DNA from: Porphyra umbilicalis
Lineage: Eukaryota > Rhodophyta > Bangiophyceae > Bangiales > Bangiaceae
Reading direction: 5' to 3'
NCBI GenBank assembly: GCA_002049455.2
Contig: KV918985.1
Span: 62,001-126,000 of the forward strand
DNA length: 64,000 nucleotides
Position 1 is the first letter of the stretch, and each line of letters starts with the position of its first letter. The notes under the pieces are model-generated. The model saw only the letters and a program-made list of their open reading frames with translations, searched no databases and had not been told where the DNA came from. The translations under genes and the position numbers were made by a program. Shown in pieces: positions 11,534 through 21,385 of the stretch.

Positions 11534-13522
11534 CTACGCCAACCCGAGGGACCGCGGCCCAAAGGACTGAATCCGCGGCGGATGCGCCCGGTGCACGACG
11601 CGCAGCACGCGCCCCCCGTGCTTTTCCAGCGGCTTGGAGAGCGCCTCTGCCGGCACCGCCGACGGCCACTTGGCGTACTCGGCCGCCGGCAGCAACTGCA
11701 CGACGCCCGACGCCGGCTCGACGAGGCACACGACGTCGGCCAAGGATAGCCCCGCCTCCTCCACGAACCGCGCGCGGGCGGCGGGCCACCCCCATGCCCG
11801 CCAGTCCCCGTCCATCTCCTCTTGTTGCATGGCCAACGCTGCCTGCCGATGGTGCACGCGCCGCACGGTGATGCGCCGCGCGTCGCCCGTCAGCGACTGT
11901 GAGACGACGCGCGTCAGCAGGGATTCCGAGAAGCGGGACCAGGCGGCGCAGGAGCGCTTGTGGCCGCCGGCCTTCCACCCGACCGCGGCGCAGGCGGGGG
12001 AGCAAAAAACCGCCACCCAACAGCCCGAGCACTTGTTTGGCACCCGCCTCGCATTGGCGGCCGAGTAGCTGGAGCCGCACGTCCAACAACGCCCGAGGCG
12101 CGTCTCGTACGCCGTGAGGAGTGGGGGGGGGAAGGTGGAGGGGAACCAGGGCGTCAAGGCCGGCACCGCCGTGGATGACGCCGACTGCCCGCCGCCGGCG
12201 CTGCACAGGTCAAGGAGCGACCGGCCGACGGCAACGGCGACGGCGTGAGGATGGATGCCGACGAGCCGCCGCCACGTCGGGGCGGCGTCGTCAAAGGTCG
12301 CCGGGATGCGAGACGAGCCCCCGCGGCGGACCGCGCGGCACACATACAGCGCCATACACGCCGCCGCGTAGGAAGCGTACTGGTTGAGCTCCCCATCTGG
12401 CGGGAGGGCGGCCATGGACACGAGCCACCCCATCGCCGCGGGGGACGCCGTCACCGCCGCCGCCGACGGCGTGAGCGCGTGCAGCAGGTGCATGAGCGCC
12501 TCGCGCTCTTCCGCGTCAACGACGCCAGTCGGGGACGAGGCACGGGCGGCACGGAGGAGAGCCTCGAGCGCGTCGCCGACGCCGGCGGTGCAGCGGAAGC
12601 GGGGCGGGTCAGCGAGTGCCAGCTGCTCGAGGATGAGCCGGATGTAGCCGCCAATGCGGGCACCGGTCATGGCCGACGCCGTCGACGACGCCACGGCGAC
12701 GGCCGCCCCAACGAGGACGTCGAGCGCGGTCGGGTCGTCGAGCAAGAACCGCGGGGCGACCATGGATAACATGAGGAGGCCATTGGGGGGGGGCAGCCGG
12801 TTGTCGTCGGCGTGCGGGCCGCCAACCAGCGAGGCAACCACCGCCAGCTGCTCGAGGAGCCACCCGCGCAGCAGTGGGGTTCGTGTCACCACCGTCACCC
12901 GTTCGCAGGTGGTCGCGTAGGACGGCACCGGAGCACACGATGGCGTTCGCCGGTCGTTGCTTGGGGGCATGGGTGCCGCCCGGTTGAGGTGGCGGGCGAC
13001 GAGCAAGTCCAGGGCCTTGAAGAAGCCGCCCAACCCGGGGCGGTAGAGCAGGTCCTCAAACCGCCCCACCGCCATCCCATACACGTCGGGGAGCACGTCG
13101 AGGAGCAGCGGCACGACCGTGCTGTCGCCGCACAGGCACACGCCCGTTGCCCGGCTAACGACCGCCGATAGGCCCTCCACGGTTATCCGTCGCCGTCCAC
13201 AAGAAACCTCTTGGGGTGGGGCGGCGGGCCCACACGGCTCCACAGCGGCGCGGACTTCGCCAGCAAGCGCGACGGTGAGCGCCGCCGCCGCGCCCGCGTC
13301 GGACAGGAGTGCGTGGCAGTCAGCACGGGGGAGGTCGCCCAACACGCCGTCGACCTCATCCGTGTCGGATAGCTGCGCCAGCGTGGCGCAAATGTGTTGC
13401 ACGACGGGATTGGGGTGCCGACGGAGGGCATTCATGGTGAGAGGGGGAGGGGCGGCGCAGGCGGCCTCGCTGGGTAAGAGGTGGTCGATCAGGCCAACGA
13501 CGTCCCCTCCGTCCGCACGCAT
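11534..13522 (-). CDS. MYND-type zinc finger protein
   Basis: A 662-residue protein from the first ATG of the open frame (13522, MRADGGDVVGLIDHLLP); an alternative start is MNALRRHPNP at 13435. Residues 1-460 are a long, helical, moderately hydrophobic region with no recognised domain, possibly armadillo/HEAT-like. A MYND finger lies at about 479-524 with the expected zinc ligands: CWTC, then CSGC, then FCSPAC, and finally HKRSC, fitting C-x2-C, C-x2-C, C-x3-C and H-x3-C. About 140 residues follow, including AALAMQQEEMDGDWRAWG and a Trp/Ala-rich segment, to the stop at 11534. MYND fingers are protein-interaction modules. There is no SET domain, so this is not a SMYD methyltransferase. The frame is unbroken. 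Confidence 0.8.
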   Translation of the reverse strand: MRADGGDVVGLIDHLLPSEAACAAPPPLTMNALRRHPNPVVQHICATLAQLSDTDEVDGVLGDLPRADCHALLSDAGAAAALTVALAGEVRAAVEPCGPAAPPQEVSCGRRRITVEGLSAVVSRATGVCLCGDSTVVPLLLDVLPDVYGMAVGRFEDLLYRPGLGGFFKALDLLVARHLNRAAPMPPSNDRRTPSCAPVPSYATTCERVTVVTRTPLLRGWLLEQLAVVASLVGGPHADDNRLPPPNGLLMLSMVAPRFLLDDPTALDVLVGAAVAVASSTASAMTGARIGGYIRLILEQLALADPPRFRCTAGVGDALEALLRAARASSPTGVVDAEEREALMHLLHALTPSAAAVTASPAAMGWLVSMAALPPDGELNQYASYAAACMALYVCRAVRRGGSSRIPATFDDAAPTWRRLVGIHPHAVAVAVGRSLLDLCSAGGGQSASSTAVPALTPWFPSTFPPPLLTAYETRLGRCWTCGSSYSAANARRVPNKCSGCWVAVFCSPACAAVGWKAGGHKRSCAAWSRFSESLLTRVVSQSLTGDARRITVRRVHHRQAALAMQQEEMDGDWRAWGWPAARARFVEEAGLSLADVVCLVEPASGVVQLLPAAEYAKWPSAVPAEALSKPLEKHGGRVLRVVHRAHPPRIQSFGPRSLGLA

Positions 13523-13989
13523 GCAAGAAGAGAAACGCGCAATGCCTCGTGATGCGTGATGGCGCGCTGATTGGGACGGAGCCGCACACACGCGCCGTTG
13601 ACCCAGGCGGCTCGTGAGGAGTTACGGAAGATGACCCCGTGAGTCCAATTCCGAAGAGGAGGCATCCAAACGACGTGTGGGACAGAATCTCGGAATGGAC
13701 ATGTTCGGCATGCGTGGCCCTCGATCTCGTGGTTTCTTTTCCCGAAACGCCCCTGGTGCGGGCATGCTCGACAGAACCTTGCACTTGGCCCACGTCCGGA
13801 ACCCAGTTCCGGACAGCCTCTCGGACCAGTCCGGGAGACTGTTCGGGACCTGTCCGGAAGCGCTGGACACAGTCCAAAGATTCCGTTTGGCCTGTCGGAC
13901 TGGAGGTCAATGTTCCGACGATTCAATGCAAGCACCACATGTACATCCCGCTGCCCCATCACCAAGCCACCACCGGCCCACCAAGCCCC
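13523..13989. promoter_or_regulatory. Upstream region of the MYND gene with TCCGGA inverted repeats
   Basis: This 467-bp gap between the helicase 3' end and the MYND start has lower GC. A 21-bp inverted repeat at 13794-13814 (GTCCGGAAC, CCA, GTTCCGGAC) is followed within 60 bp by several further CCGGA or TCCGG half-sites. The spacing suggests repeated protein-binding sites or decayed repeat DNA. No gene is seen. Confidence 0.4.
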
Positions 13990-16346
13990 TCAACCCCGGT
14001 GCCATGGTAGGAGCCCCGCCCGGTACCCATCCCGTGGCAGCATCCACTCATCGAGCGCCCCGGCTGCGTACAAGCGGCGGCACGCGTCGAGGGCGGCCAA
14101 CCGCTTTGCTCCCTTGGCCGTCGGCGCCGTCACGCAGGTGCCGAACCGCACCGCCGCGGCGGCTGGCAGCATCACGGTCGCTGTAAAGGGCGCCTGCGAG
14201 CGCGGGCCGGACGGGTCGACGGGCCCGACCACCCAGATGGGTTTGGGCGGCTGGCCACCCGCCCGCGCAGCGGCGGCCGATAGTAGGGACGCTGTGTAGC
14301 GGGAGAGAAGGCACAGCGAGCTGTGCGCGTTGACCCGCGCACGGGTCGTTGCCGAAAAGACGGTGGGCACAGGGGGTGGCAGGGGGCCGCTCACCCCAAC
14401 GTCCGGCGTGGAGCCGTACCCGTCGTCGCTAGCAATGGCCATACCCGCCATGGCGGTTTCCAAGTCAGGCGCGTGTCCGCCGCCCCGGTTGGCGGCCGTC
14501 GAGGCACCCGCTCCGCCGACGCCCCGGCGCCGCGCCTCGGACGCGGGCACGCGCTCCATCATGGCCGCGCCCTGGTGTGCCAGCGCGATGGACGTTGCCA
14601 CCGTGCGGCCCGGCACACCCTCCCCCGACGGCTCATCGGGAGACGGCACGAGCCACACGAGGCGCGCCCGCCGGTCCCGCGCCCGACCCCGCATTTGCAC
14701 ATAGGCCGTTGGTGACGGGGCACCGTCGGCCAGTAGGACGGTGCCAACGCGGGCGTCTACGCCCTCGGCAAGGACCGAAGTGGCGACGACGGTCGTCAGG
14801 TCGCCACATCGGAGGGCGTCGAGCGTGCGCCGTTGGGCGGTGGCGCTCATGTCGGCAGTGACGGCGCCGCTGCCGCCGCGCCGGCCGCCGCCGCCGCCGC
14901 GGTGGCCGACCACGTAGCCGACGCGGATGCGGGCGTCGGCTGGCGTCGCCACCGCCGTCAACAGCGCGGCGAGCGCCCACGCCGTAACGCGGCGGGCGAC
15001 AAACACCAGCACCCCGGCCGTGGCGGCGTCTGCCGCGCCACCCGCGCCCTCTGGTGGCGCCACGCCGAGGCGGTCAAATTCAATGGCGAGCGCTGACCGC
15101 ACGGTGGCGGCCTTGGGCGTCACGTCTGGCTCGGCGGCGTACGCCGCGGTCGCGTCGGCAGCGCCCAGGTGGTCGGCCCACAGCTGGCCGGCAAGCCGAC
15201 CGAGCACCCCGACAACGTACGCCACGGTACGGTCGACAGCAGACCGGAAGGCACCGCCGGCGACATGCGTGGTGACACGCGGCGGGGGGCTGCCGGCCGC
15301 ACCCTCGACCGCCCCGTGACGGTCGAGGAAAAAGGCGCCGTAGGTGGCCAGCAGGTCCTCGGCGTCGCTCAGAGCCGCGGCGTTGGCGCCACCATCGTTT
15401 ACAGAGGCGGCCGCCAGAGAACGAGCCAGCGCCGACGGCTCGTACAACAGGGTCACCTCTTCCGGCCGCACCGCAACGGCCTCGACGGCGTCCGCGGCGG
15501 CGCGGGAGAGCCGGCCAAGCGGCGCGTCGTAGGTGCGCTCGACGGCGGCGAGGGCGGCCGCACACTTTTCGGCAGATTCGGTGCTGTCTGAAACGCGCTT
15601 GAGCGGCGAAGCCGTCAAGCCGAGGATGCGAGGCTTGATCGGGCCCTGCGTGCCTATGTCCCAAACGGCGTAAAACTCACGCATGATGCAATTGTAAACG
15701 TCATTGCTGCGTCGCACAAACGAGGAAAGAAGCAAGAGGGAAGCGCCATGCATACCATACTGGAACAAGTCAGCAACGTGAAGGAGACCCAGAGAGGGTG
15801 GTTGGGCGGCGCAAGCCCACTGCCTCGCTTGCGCGCAGCAGGAGCCCATTGGAAGCGCCACGCCCAGACCACCACACGATGCTGCAAGACATACCCAACG
15901 ACGTGGTGGCACTCGTCAAACACCAGCACCGTCAAGTCCTCCATCCGCATCAACCCGTGGCGCAACGCGTCGAGCAGCGTCTGAGGCGTACACACCGCCA
16001 CGTCCTGGGTGGTCAACTCTGTCGCCCACCGCTCGGCGCTCCACATGTCGAATCGCCCCTTGCTGCTGTACGTGCCGACGCGGAGGCCCGTCTGCTGCCG
16101 CACCGCCACCGCCTGCTGCCGCACGAGCGGCAGCTTGGGCACGAGGAAAACGCCAACCCGCTGCGGCCGGTCGGGCGTCTTGCCAAAAACTTGGGCATAG
16201 CACAGCAGCAGCTGTGCGCCGACCCACGTTTTGCCCGAGCCGGTGGGCAGATGGGCAATCAGGTTTCCGGCAATGGCGGAAGCAAGCAACTCTACTTGAT
16301 ACGGACGCGGGTTTTGGGGGGTAATCACAGGGATTACGGACGCCAT
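13990..16346 (-). CDS. Dicer-type DExH helicase with Dicer dimerisation-like tail, no RNase III
   Basis: Two exons, 16346-15895 and 15706-13990. The 188-bp intron (15894-15707) has a GTATGT donor and GCAG acceptor, and splicing restores HHVVG|NDVYNCIMREFY. The product is 722 residues with no frame breaks. Helicase motifs are in order: LPTGSGKT (33-40), DECHH (144-148), ILGLTAS (178-184), VLVFVARR (about 384), TTVVATSVLAEGVDA (about 455), YVQMRGRARD (about 486-495). This pattern is that of the Dicer/RIG-I/DRH superfamily 2 group. Residues about 595-700 (SLCLLSRYTASLL, then FTATVMLP and a lysine/arginine helix) resemble the Dicer dimerisation (DUF283) dsRNA-binding-like fold. The stop comes directly after it, so the PAZ and RNase III domains of Dicer are absent. 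By family it would act on dsRNA in small-RNA or antiviral pathways, probably together with a separate RNase III; that partner is not in the window. Confidence 0.82.
15707..15894 (-). other. Spliceosomal intron of the Dicer-type helicase gene
   Basis: 188 bp, GTATGT donor, CGACGCAG acceptor, phase 2. Removal keeps the frame and joins the DECH box to a conserved Asn-x-Tyr-x-x-Ile-Met-Arg-Glu stretch. Confidence 0.85.
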
Positions 16347-16771
16347 CTGAGAGGAGAGGTTGACTGAGCAACCAACGCCACCGACATAGGGAGTGGCGTG
16401 GGGGGGCTCAAGGTTCGGTCACGGGGCGGGCAGAAAGGTCGGGCGCGTTGAAGGGCAGCGTTAGTTGGGAGGCGCCAGAGGGCGGGAGGCGACCATGACG
16501 GGCGAGTGGCGGCCAGGCCAGCCGCAAGGCCAGGCCACAGCGCAAAAGACGCACAGGCCCCCATGCTGAGCCGTCCGAATCGTCTGGAGCAGCAGGAACC
16601 GCCGCTGTGGCCCGTAGGGCCACCCCGCTGCGTGCCCCACCACCAGCTGGTGCTGCAGCGATGCGGGCGGTCAGGTGCCAGCAACGACACCACGGTGGCG
16701 GTCGACTGGAGGGGGCTTGTCCACATCTTGACCTGTTTTTTCGAGAGCAAGCAACTACGTACTTGTCGATG

Positions 16772-16843
16772 GCTGGCCGAATTCCCAGTCGTTACAGCAC
16801 ACTCGGATCCGAGTGTGCTGTAACGACAGGGAATTCGGCCAGC
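16772..16843. repeat. 72-bp near-perfect palindrome
   Basis: Two 36-base arms that are perfect reverse complements except for a single A/A mismatch at 16787/16828. The centre is CTCGGATCCGAG. The inner 40 bp (16788-16827) are perfect. It can form a cruciform in DNA or a long hairpin in RNA. Confidence 0.9.
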
Positions 16844-16885
16844 ACACTCGGATCCGAGTGTGCTGTAACGACAGGGAATTCGGCC
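16796..16885. repeat. 45-bp direct tandem repeat, two copies
   Basis: The unit begins AGCACACTCGGATCCGAGTG and ends GAATTCGGCC. Copies at 16796-16840 and 16841-16885 are identical as far as I can read. Each unit contains its own 24-bp perfect palindrome (second copy 16841-16864). It overlaps the 72-bp palindrome, so it looks like a partly duplicated hairpin. Confidence 0.9.
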
Positions 16886-17412
16886 AGCGGAGAGCGGACG
16901 TCGGCAAATGGGCTATCCAACCGGTGCCGCCAGAGAGGCCCGTGCGTCAGTTCGACAGCATTGCCTGGCCAGGCGCTGGTGCCCACGTGCCACCGACCGG
17001 GTCTTGCTGGCTTTGCGAGCTTTGGCGGACAACAACCGAGTGGTCACCAGACTCTGCTGTCAGCTGCGCCGTTTACTTGCTCGACGCCCCCCCACTCGAT
17101 GGTGTGCGCTGGCGCACCCGCCGTGCAGCGTTCGGACCGCCGTCCGTGCTGTGCAGCCCCCCGCGGCCTTCGTGTCAACCACGGCACGCACCAGGTGTGG
17201 CACCTGTGTTCCCGTGCGGCGTGCGCGGCACCCGTGCCCCGCGCCGTGTTCTTCGTCGCCCGTTGCGCCTGGCCAGCTCTGGCCGCCCTCGCCTCCCGGT
17301 TCTTCCCCTGGCCTCTGCCGACTGCTTTTTTTTTCTCGCGACTCCAACTAGGCGGTGCCGCCGGCTTCTCCCGTCGCCCTGCACTGTATCAGCTGTCGCC
17401 GCCGGGGCCGCC

Positions 17413-19298
17413 ATGGGGTCCCCGTCAAAAACAAAGTCCCGCAAGTCCCCCGCCGCCCCATTCTCCCACGCCTCCTCGGCGACTGCCGACACGGGGTCGG
17501 GGTCGACGAGCACCGCAGCACCGGCAGGGGCCCCGCCCCTGCACCCCCCCTCGCACCCCACCGCCTCCCCCGCCATGGCCGAGTGGGTCCAAGCGTCGCA
17601 CACGACGCGCCTCCGCCTCTCCTGCGGCCTCCCCGGCCGGGCTGTGGAGGCCATTGGCTATGGCGCCTCGTACTCGGTGCTCTTTGCGTCGGAGGCCGAA
17701 GTGCAAAACGATGAACCGTACGTGCCGACGCGGCGCGCCAAGGTCCACCCGCCGACCGACGCGGAGGCGCGGTCGCTCATGGTGCGCGGCTCGGACCCCT
17801 TTGAAGTGCGCCTCGCCGGCGTGCAGGCGGCGAGCCAAGACCGGGCGCTGCCCGGCGCGCGGAAAAACGAGCTGGTCATCTACTCGGTCCACAAGGACCC
17901 GTCGGGGATTGCGGCTGACGGGGTGCCGCTCGTACATTATGATTTCGCCACGGCGCGCGAGTCGACGGCGGCGGGGGTGTACTTTCCCATCCCGGCGTCC
18001 AAGAGCGTCGTCGCCCGCGGCGGCGTCTACTCGTGTGGGGGGTCCGCGGCGGCGGGGAGGCCGCGCTCCCACCTCAACGTCCGGCTGGTTGTGCTCGAAG
18101 TCGATGATGTGGCCGCGCTTAAAACGAGCGTGGAGAGCGTGGAGAACTTGACGGGCGGGCTGGCGGCGCTGAGCAGCAGCTTGGGCGTGGCGGGAGTTGG
18201 CGCCATCGGACCCGCGCTACGGGTGGCGGGAGCACTCAGCCGAGGTATGTTGCGCGCACGCTCGCGTCGGACGCGCATTGCTCACTGTCTGTGCTTTTTG
18301 GGAGGGCACGGGCCGACGGCCAGTGCCCGGCAGCTCATATCAACCGTGCTGGCCGGTGCCACCAACGCTTCATACCCGGCCGGCTCTCCAATACGGCTTG
18401 ACTGACACGGCATTGCTGCTCGCGGCGTGGATGGCAATGTCTCTTTTCTGTGGTTTGCGCTTACGCTCCCCCCCCGGCTTTACGCTCCGCAGAGGCCCTC
18501 GACAAGCATGCCAAACCGGACCGCGTGCTGAGCGTCGACATGGATTTTCGGCTTGCCCCCCCCAAGCCCGCCGCCTTCCCCACCTACGCGTCTGAGTTCC
18601 TCATGCGCGGCTACTACTTTTTTCTCTCTGCCCCCTGCGACGCGGCCCTCTACGCGCAAACCAACACGTCGGACAATGTGCGGCTGGTCGCGCGGCGCAC
18701 CCGCGGCCGCGGCTGGGCGCCCCTAACCAACATCAGCTACATTGTCGTGCGCGTCACCGCACCCTACGACGCGGGCGCGATCGGACCGATCACCGTGCCC
18801 GCGTCAGGAGGGGCCCGCGTCGCGGCGCTCTACGAGCAGGACCCGACCCGGGAGGAGGGCGTCCTCGCGGCGCTGGGGGGCGCGCTCGGACTCGACGGGG
18901 GGGGGATCGAGGGGGCGACCGCCGCCAGTGGTGGCAACGGTGGCGGCGGCCGTATCGGCGGTCTCGGGGGCGCCGCGACGTCGGTGGGGGCGGGCAGTCT
19001 CAACGGCAGCGCCCTCGGCCCGTCTCTGACGTGGGCGGGCGACTCTGGCGGCGGCGGCAACGTCATTGACGTCATCCTCGACGCGTACGAGCGGCGGCGT
19101 GCAGTCATTACGAGTCCGTCGCCGCCGCCACCCCCGGTGCAGGCAACGCCGTCGGGCGTCACACTGACCATGCCCGTGCCGGCAGACCCGGGGACAGCGG
19201 GCTTGCGTGCGGCGTTTGAGGCGGACTTGGTCGCCGCCCACGCGGTGCAGGCGAGTAATGGGTCTGACAGTAGCAGCGGGGCGCGGCGCTGCGACTGA
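17413..19298 (+). CDS. Hypothetical protein, two exons
   Basis: The start ATG (GCCGCCATGG context) gives MGSPSKTKSRKSP. Exons are 17413-18244 and 18493-19298. The intron has a GTATGT donor and GCAG acceptor, phase 1, joining ALSR to EALDKHAKPDRVLSVDM in frame; the protein has 545 residues. Residues 1-55 are Ser/Thr/Pro-rich. Residues about 60-290 look like an ordered alpha/beta domain (VEAIGYGASYSVLF, NELVIYSVHKDP, HLNVRLVVLEVDDV). The segment between LTGGLAALSSSLG and VAGAL is small-residue-rich and could be a buried helix. Exon 2 continues with ordered sequence (YASEFLMRGYYFFLSAP, ISYIVVRVTAPYDAG), then a Gly-rich linker and a short acidic helix to the stop. I do not recognise the family. 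No signal peptide is seen. The lack of frame breaks, the good splice sites and unbiased residues in the ordered parts support a real gene. Confidence 0.72.
18245..18492 (+). other. Spliceosomal intron
   Basis: 248 bp, GTATGT donor and CTCCGCAG acceptor, phase 1, between the two exons of the hypothetical gene. Confidence 0.8.
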
Positions 19299-19714
19299 CG
19301 GGGAAGCGGCGGGGATACGGATGGGGGAAGAATGGAGCGAGGGAGTGGCGGGGCTGCAAACAGAGACGGCGGGGTCACAGACTGCTCGCAAGCAGAAGAA
19401 CAGCAGCCATGATGAACAGGGACTGACCAAGTAGCCCGGCGCCGCCATGAGTGTCTCCACCTAAACCAGCACCCCCACCCGATCGGGCCGCCGCTGGCAA
19501 AACAACAAAAAATGGCATACGGCAACACGCTGTACATGCCGCGGCGTCTCAGCACCAAGACGCCCTGGCCCCACTCAAGACGCGACGCACACCAGTCCAA
19601 TCCAAAAAAAAAACGTCGCCCACACGCGGCAGAGCCTCAGAGGCCACCAGCCCGCCCCCCCCCCTGCTCACCACGTGCGCTTCTGCCCGACCCCACCCCC
19701 CCCCCCCACGAGCC
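19299..19714. other. Convergent intergenic gap
   Basis: 416 bp between the 3' ends of the hypothetical gene (plus) and the UBX gene (minus). It holds A-rich runs (about 19500-19512, 19603-19612) and a C run near 19690-19705. No gene is seen. Confidence 0.5.
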
Positions 19715-20644
19715 CTACCGCTTGGACAACCCCTTGAGCAGCATGGCCTTTGCCTTGCCCTTCCCCTTGCCCTTGCCCTTGGGCGGCTCCTCCGTCGCCG
19801 CACCACCGACGCCAAGCGTCGGCGGCGGCAAATCCTCCATGCGCGCAACCGTCGCCTCGACGAGCAGCGCCGCCGTGTCAGACCCCCCCCCCCCCCCCCC
19901 GCGGGCGCACCCTCCACGCCCACCCACACGACCGCCGCGGGGACGAGCCCCTCCTCCCACAGCGTCTTGCGGTCGGCGGTCAACACCTTTTTCGGGGGCG
20001 TCACAAATAGGGTCATCCGCACGCCCGGGCGGGTGTGGGCGCCCAAAAATGCGCGCACGTCCCCGACCGTGCTCGTCGGCGTGAAGGTGCCCTGCAGCAT
20101 CGACCGGTCGGGCAGGCGCAGGCGGATGAGCACGCGGGGGAAGCGCGCCATGCGCGCCGCCGCCGCCGCATCCCGGTGCTTTTTGGTGACAAACGCGCCG
20201 CCCGTCGAGGCGGCCGCGGACAGGGACGCGGCGGCGGCGCGGAGCTCCCCGGCGGTCGGCTCGAGGGCGGGCGCGTCGGCGAGGGCTTTGGACAGGGCGC
20301 GGATGTCGGATTGGGGGTTGGCGGCGGACGGGCGGAAGAGGCGGAAGTCGCGCGCCCCGGGGGGGGTCGCCCCCGTCGACGGCGGGGGGCGGGTGGCCGT
20401 CAAGCCGACGGTGGTGCTGCCGCCGAGCTTTTTGGGGGGGGCGCTCCCGCTGCCCGAGTCGGCCGCCGGCGTCGGGGGGGGGGGGGGGTCGCCGCGGGGG
20501 GGCGGCCGACGCCGTGATGCCGACCGTCGTGCTGCCACGAGGCTTGGGAGGAGGGGCGGTGCTGGCATTAGCGCCGCTGCCGCCGCCAGCGACAGCGGGC
20601 TTGTCGGCAGGCGGGACGTTTGCGGGGCCACTGCCATCAGACAT
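19715..20644 (-). CDS. UBX-domain protein, TUG/ASPL (ASPSCR1)-like
   Basis: The start is the ATG read from 20644 (MSDGSGPANVPPADKP). The middle of the protein is read in another frame, with switches at a G run (20474-20488) and a C run (19884-19901) that compensate each other, so the natural end KGKGKGKAKAMLLKGLSKR is back in the first frame. The C-terminal half contains a UBX fold: FPRVLIRLRLPDRSMLQGTF, then TVGDVRAFLGAH, then FVTPPKKVLTADRKTL and EGLVPAAVVWV. The TPPK signature after the third strand is typical of TUG/ASPL/Ubx4. By family it binds the p97/Cdc48 AAA ATPase and acts in vesicle or ER-linked p97 functions. The N-terminal UBL domains of TUG are absent. A motif GSTTVG(I/L)TA occurs twice, at the two sides of the first frame break. 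Confidence 0.72.
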   Translation of the reverse strand: MSDGSGPANVPPADKPAVAGGGSGANASTAPPPKPRGSTTVGITASAAPPRRPPPPPDAGGRLGQRERPPQKARRQHHRRLDGHPPPAVDGGDPPRGARLPPLPPVRRQPPIRHPRPVQSPRRRARPRADRRGAPRRRRVPVRGRLDGRRVCHQKAPGCGGGGAHGALPPRAHPPAPARPVDAAGHLHADEHGRGRARIFGRPHPPGRADDPICDAPEKGVDRRPQDAVGGGARPRGGRVGGRGGCARGGGGGGSDTAALLVEATVARMEDLPPPTLGVGGAATEEPPKGKGKGKGKAKAMLLKGLSKR

Positions 20645-20968
20645 GGTCGCGGAGGTAGGCCCTTTGTCAGAAAGATAAAAACAGGGTACCCAGAAAAGGA
20701 CAGGAGGGAGGCAAAGGGAGGCGCGTTGCCGTTCAACGATGCCAAAAACTTGACGGTCTTGCCGCGCACAGAACAGGTCCACCTACCGCTCGGCGTCCTG
20801 GTCGGCCCCCGGTCGCCGCCGACTCTTGGGACGGCCCCTGTGCACGCGGCAGTGCTGCAGCAGCACACGCACGAGCAGCTGGAGTACACGAGCACGGTGT
20901 CGTGCTGTCGTTGGCTGGTCGTTAAGTAGGGCTGGATCAACCGACTAGCCTTGAGCCATCGGCCTAGT

Positions 20969-21385
20969 TCATGACCTAACTGAAAACGCGTTCGCGGAAA
21001 TACCCTGGACTTGTTTACAACGTGCGAAGCAGCCGCCGACGACCAGCCCACGCGAACCACCCCCCTCGCGCGGCCGCGCATCCTCGGCAAACAAGCCACC
21101 GCCAACAAGCACCGCCGCCGCCGCCGCCCACGCCGCCGCCGTCACCGCCGCGCCTCCCCCCCCCAGAGACAAGCAGACGAATATCCCCGCACCTCCAGAC
21201 GTGCACACCGCCGCCGGCCTACCGTCGCACCCGTCCCGGTCGCCACGGCCGCGGCAGTTGGGCGCCGCCGCCGCTGCCGCAGGCAGGCCGCCGTCAAACT
21301 CCGCGCCGCCGTCCGCCGCCGGCGCGTCGGCGGCGGTGCGCACGCCCGCTAGCGGCGGCAGCGGCGACGGTGGGGCCAGGACCAC
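20969..21385 (-). CDS. Possible hypothetical membrane protein
   Basis: A 138-codon frame with a long hydrophobic Ala/Gly/Val segment (AAVTAAAWAAAAAVLVGGGLF) preceded by AGIFVCLSL. The sequence upstream on the same strand (21390-21640) is Ala/Gly/Ser-rich in a different frame (PPVAVPPNSSPPPLSDGG), so a larger gene broken by a frame change is possible. There is no family match, and the start codon is not secure. This could be a chance frame. Confidence 0.2.
   Translation of the reverse strand: MVLAPPSPLPPLAGVRTAADAPAADGGAEFDGGLPAAAAAAPNCRGRGDRDGCDGRPAAVCTSGGAGIFVCLSLGGGGAAVTAAAWAAAAAVLVGGGLFAEDARPREGGGSRGLVVGGCFARCKQVQGISANAFSVRS

Larger units (their letters stand above)
16347..17412. other. 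Intergenic region between divergent genes
   Basis: About 1.07 kb between the helicase start (minus) and the unknown gene at 17413 (plus). It contains the palindromic repeat at 16772-16885. Open frames read through it but show no domain. Confidence 0.5.
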
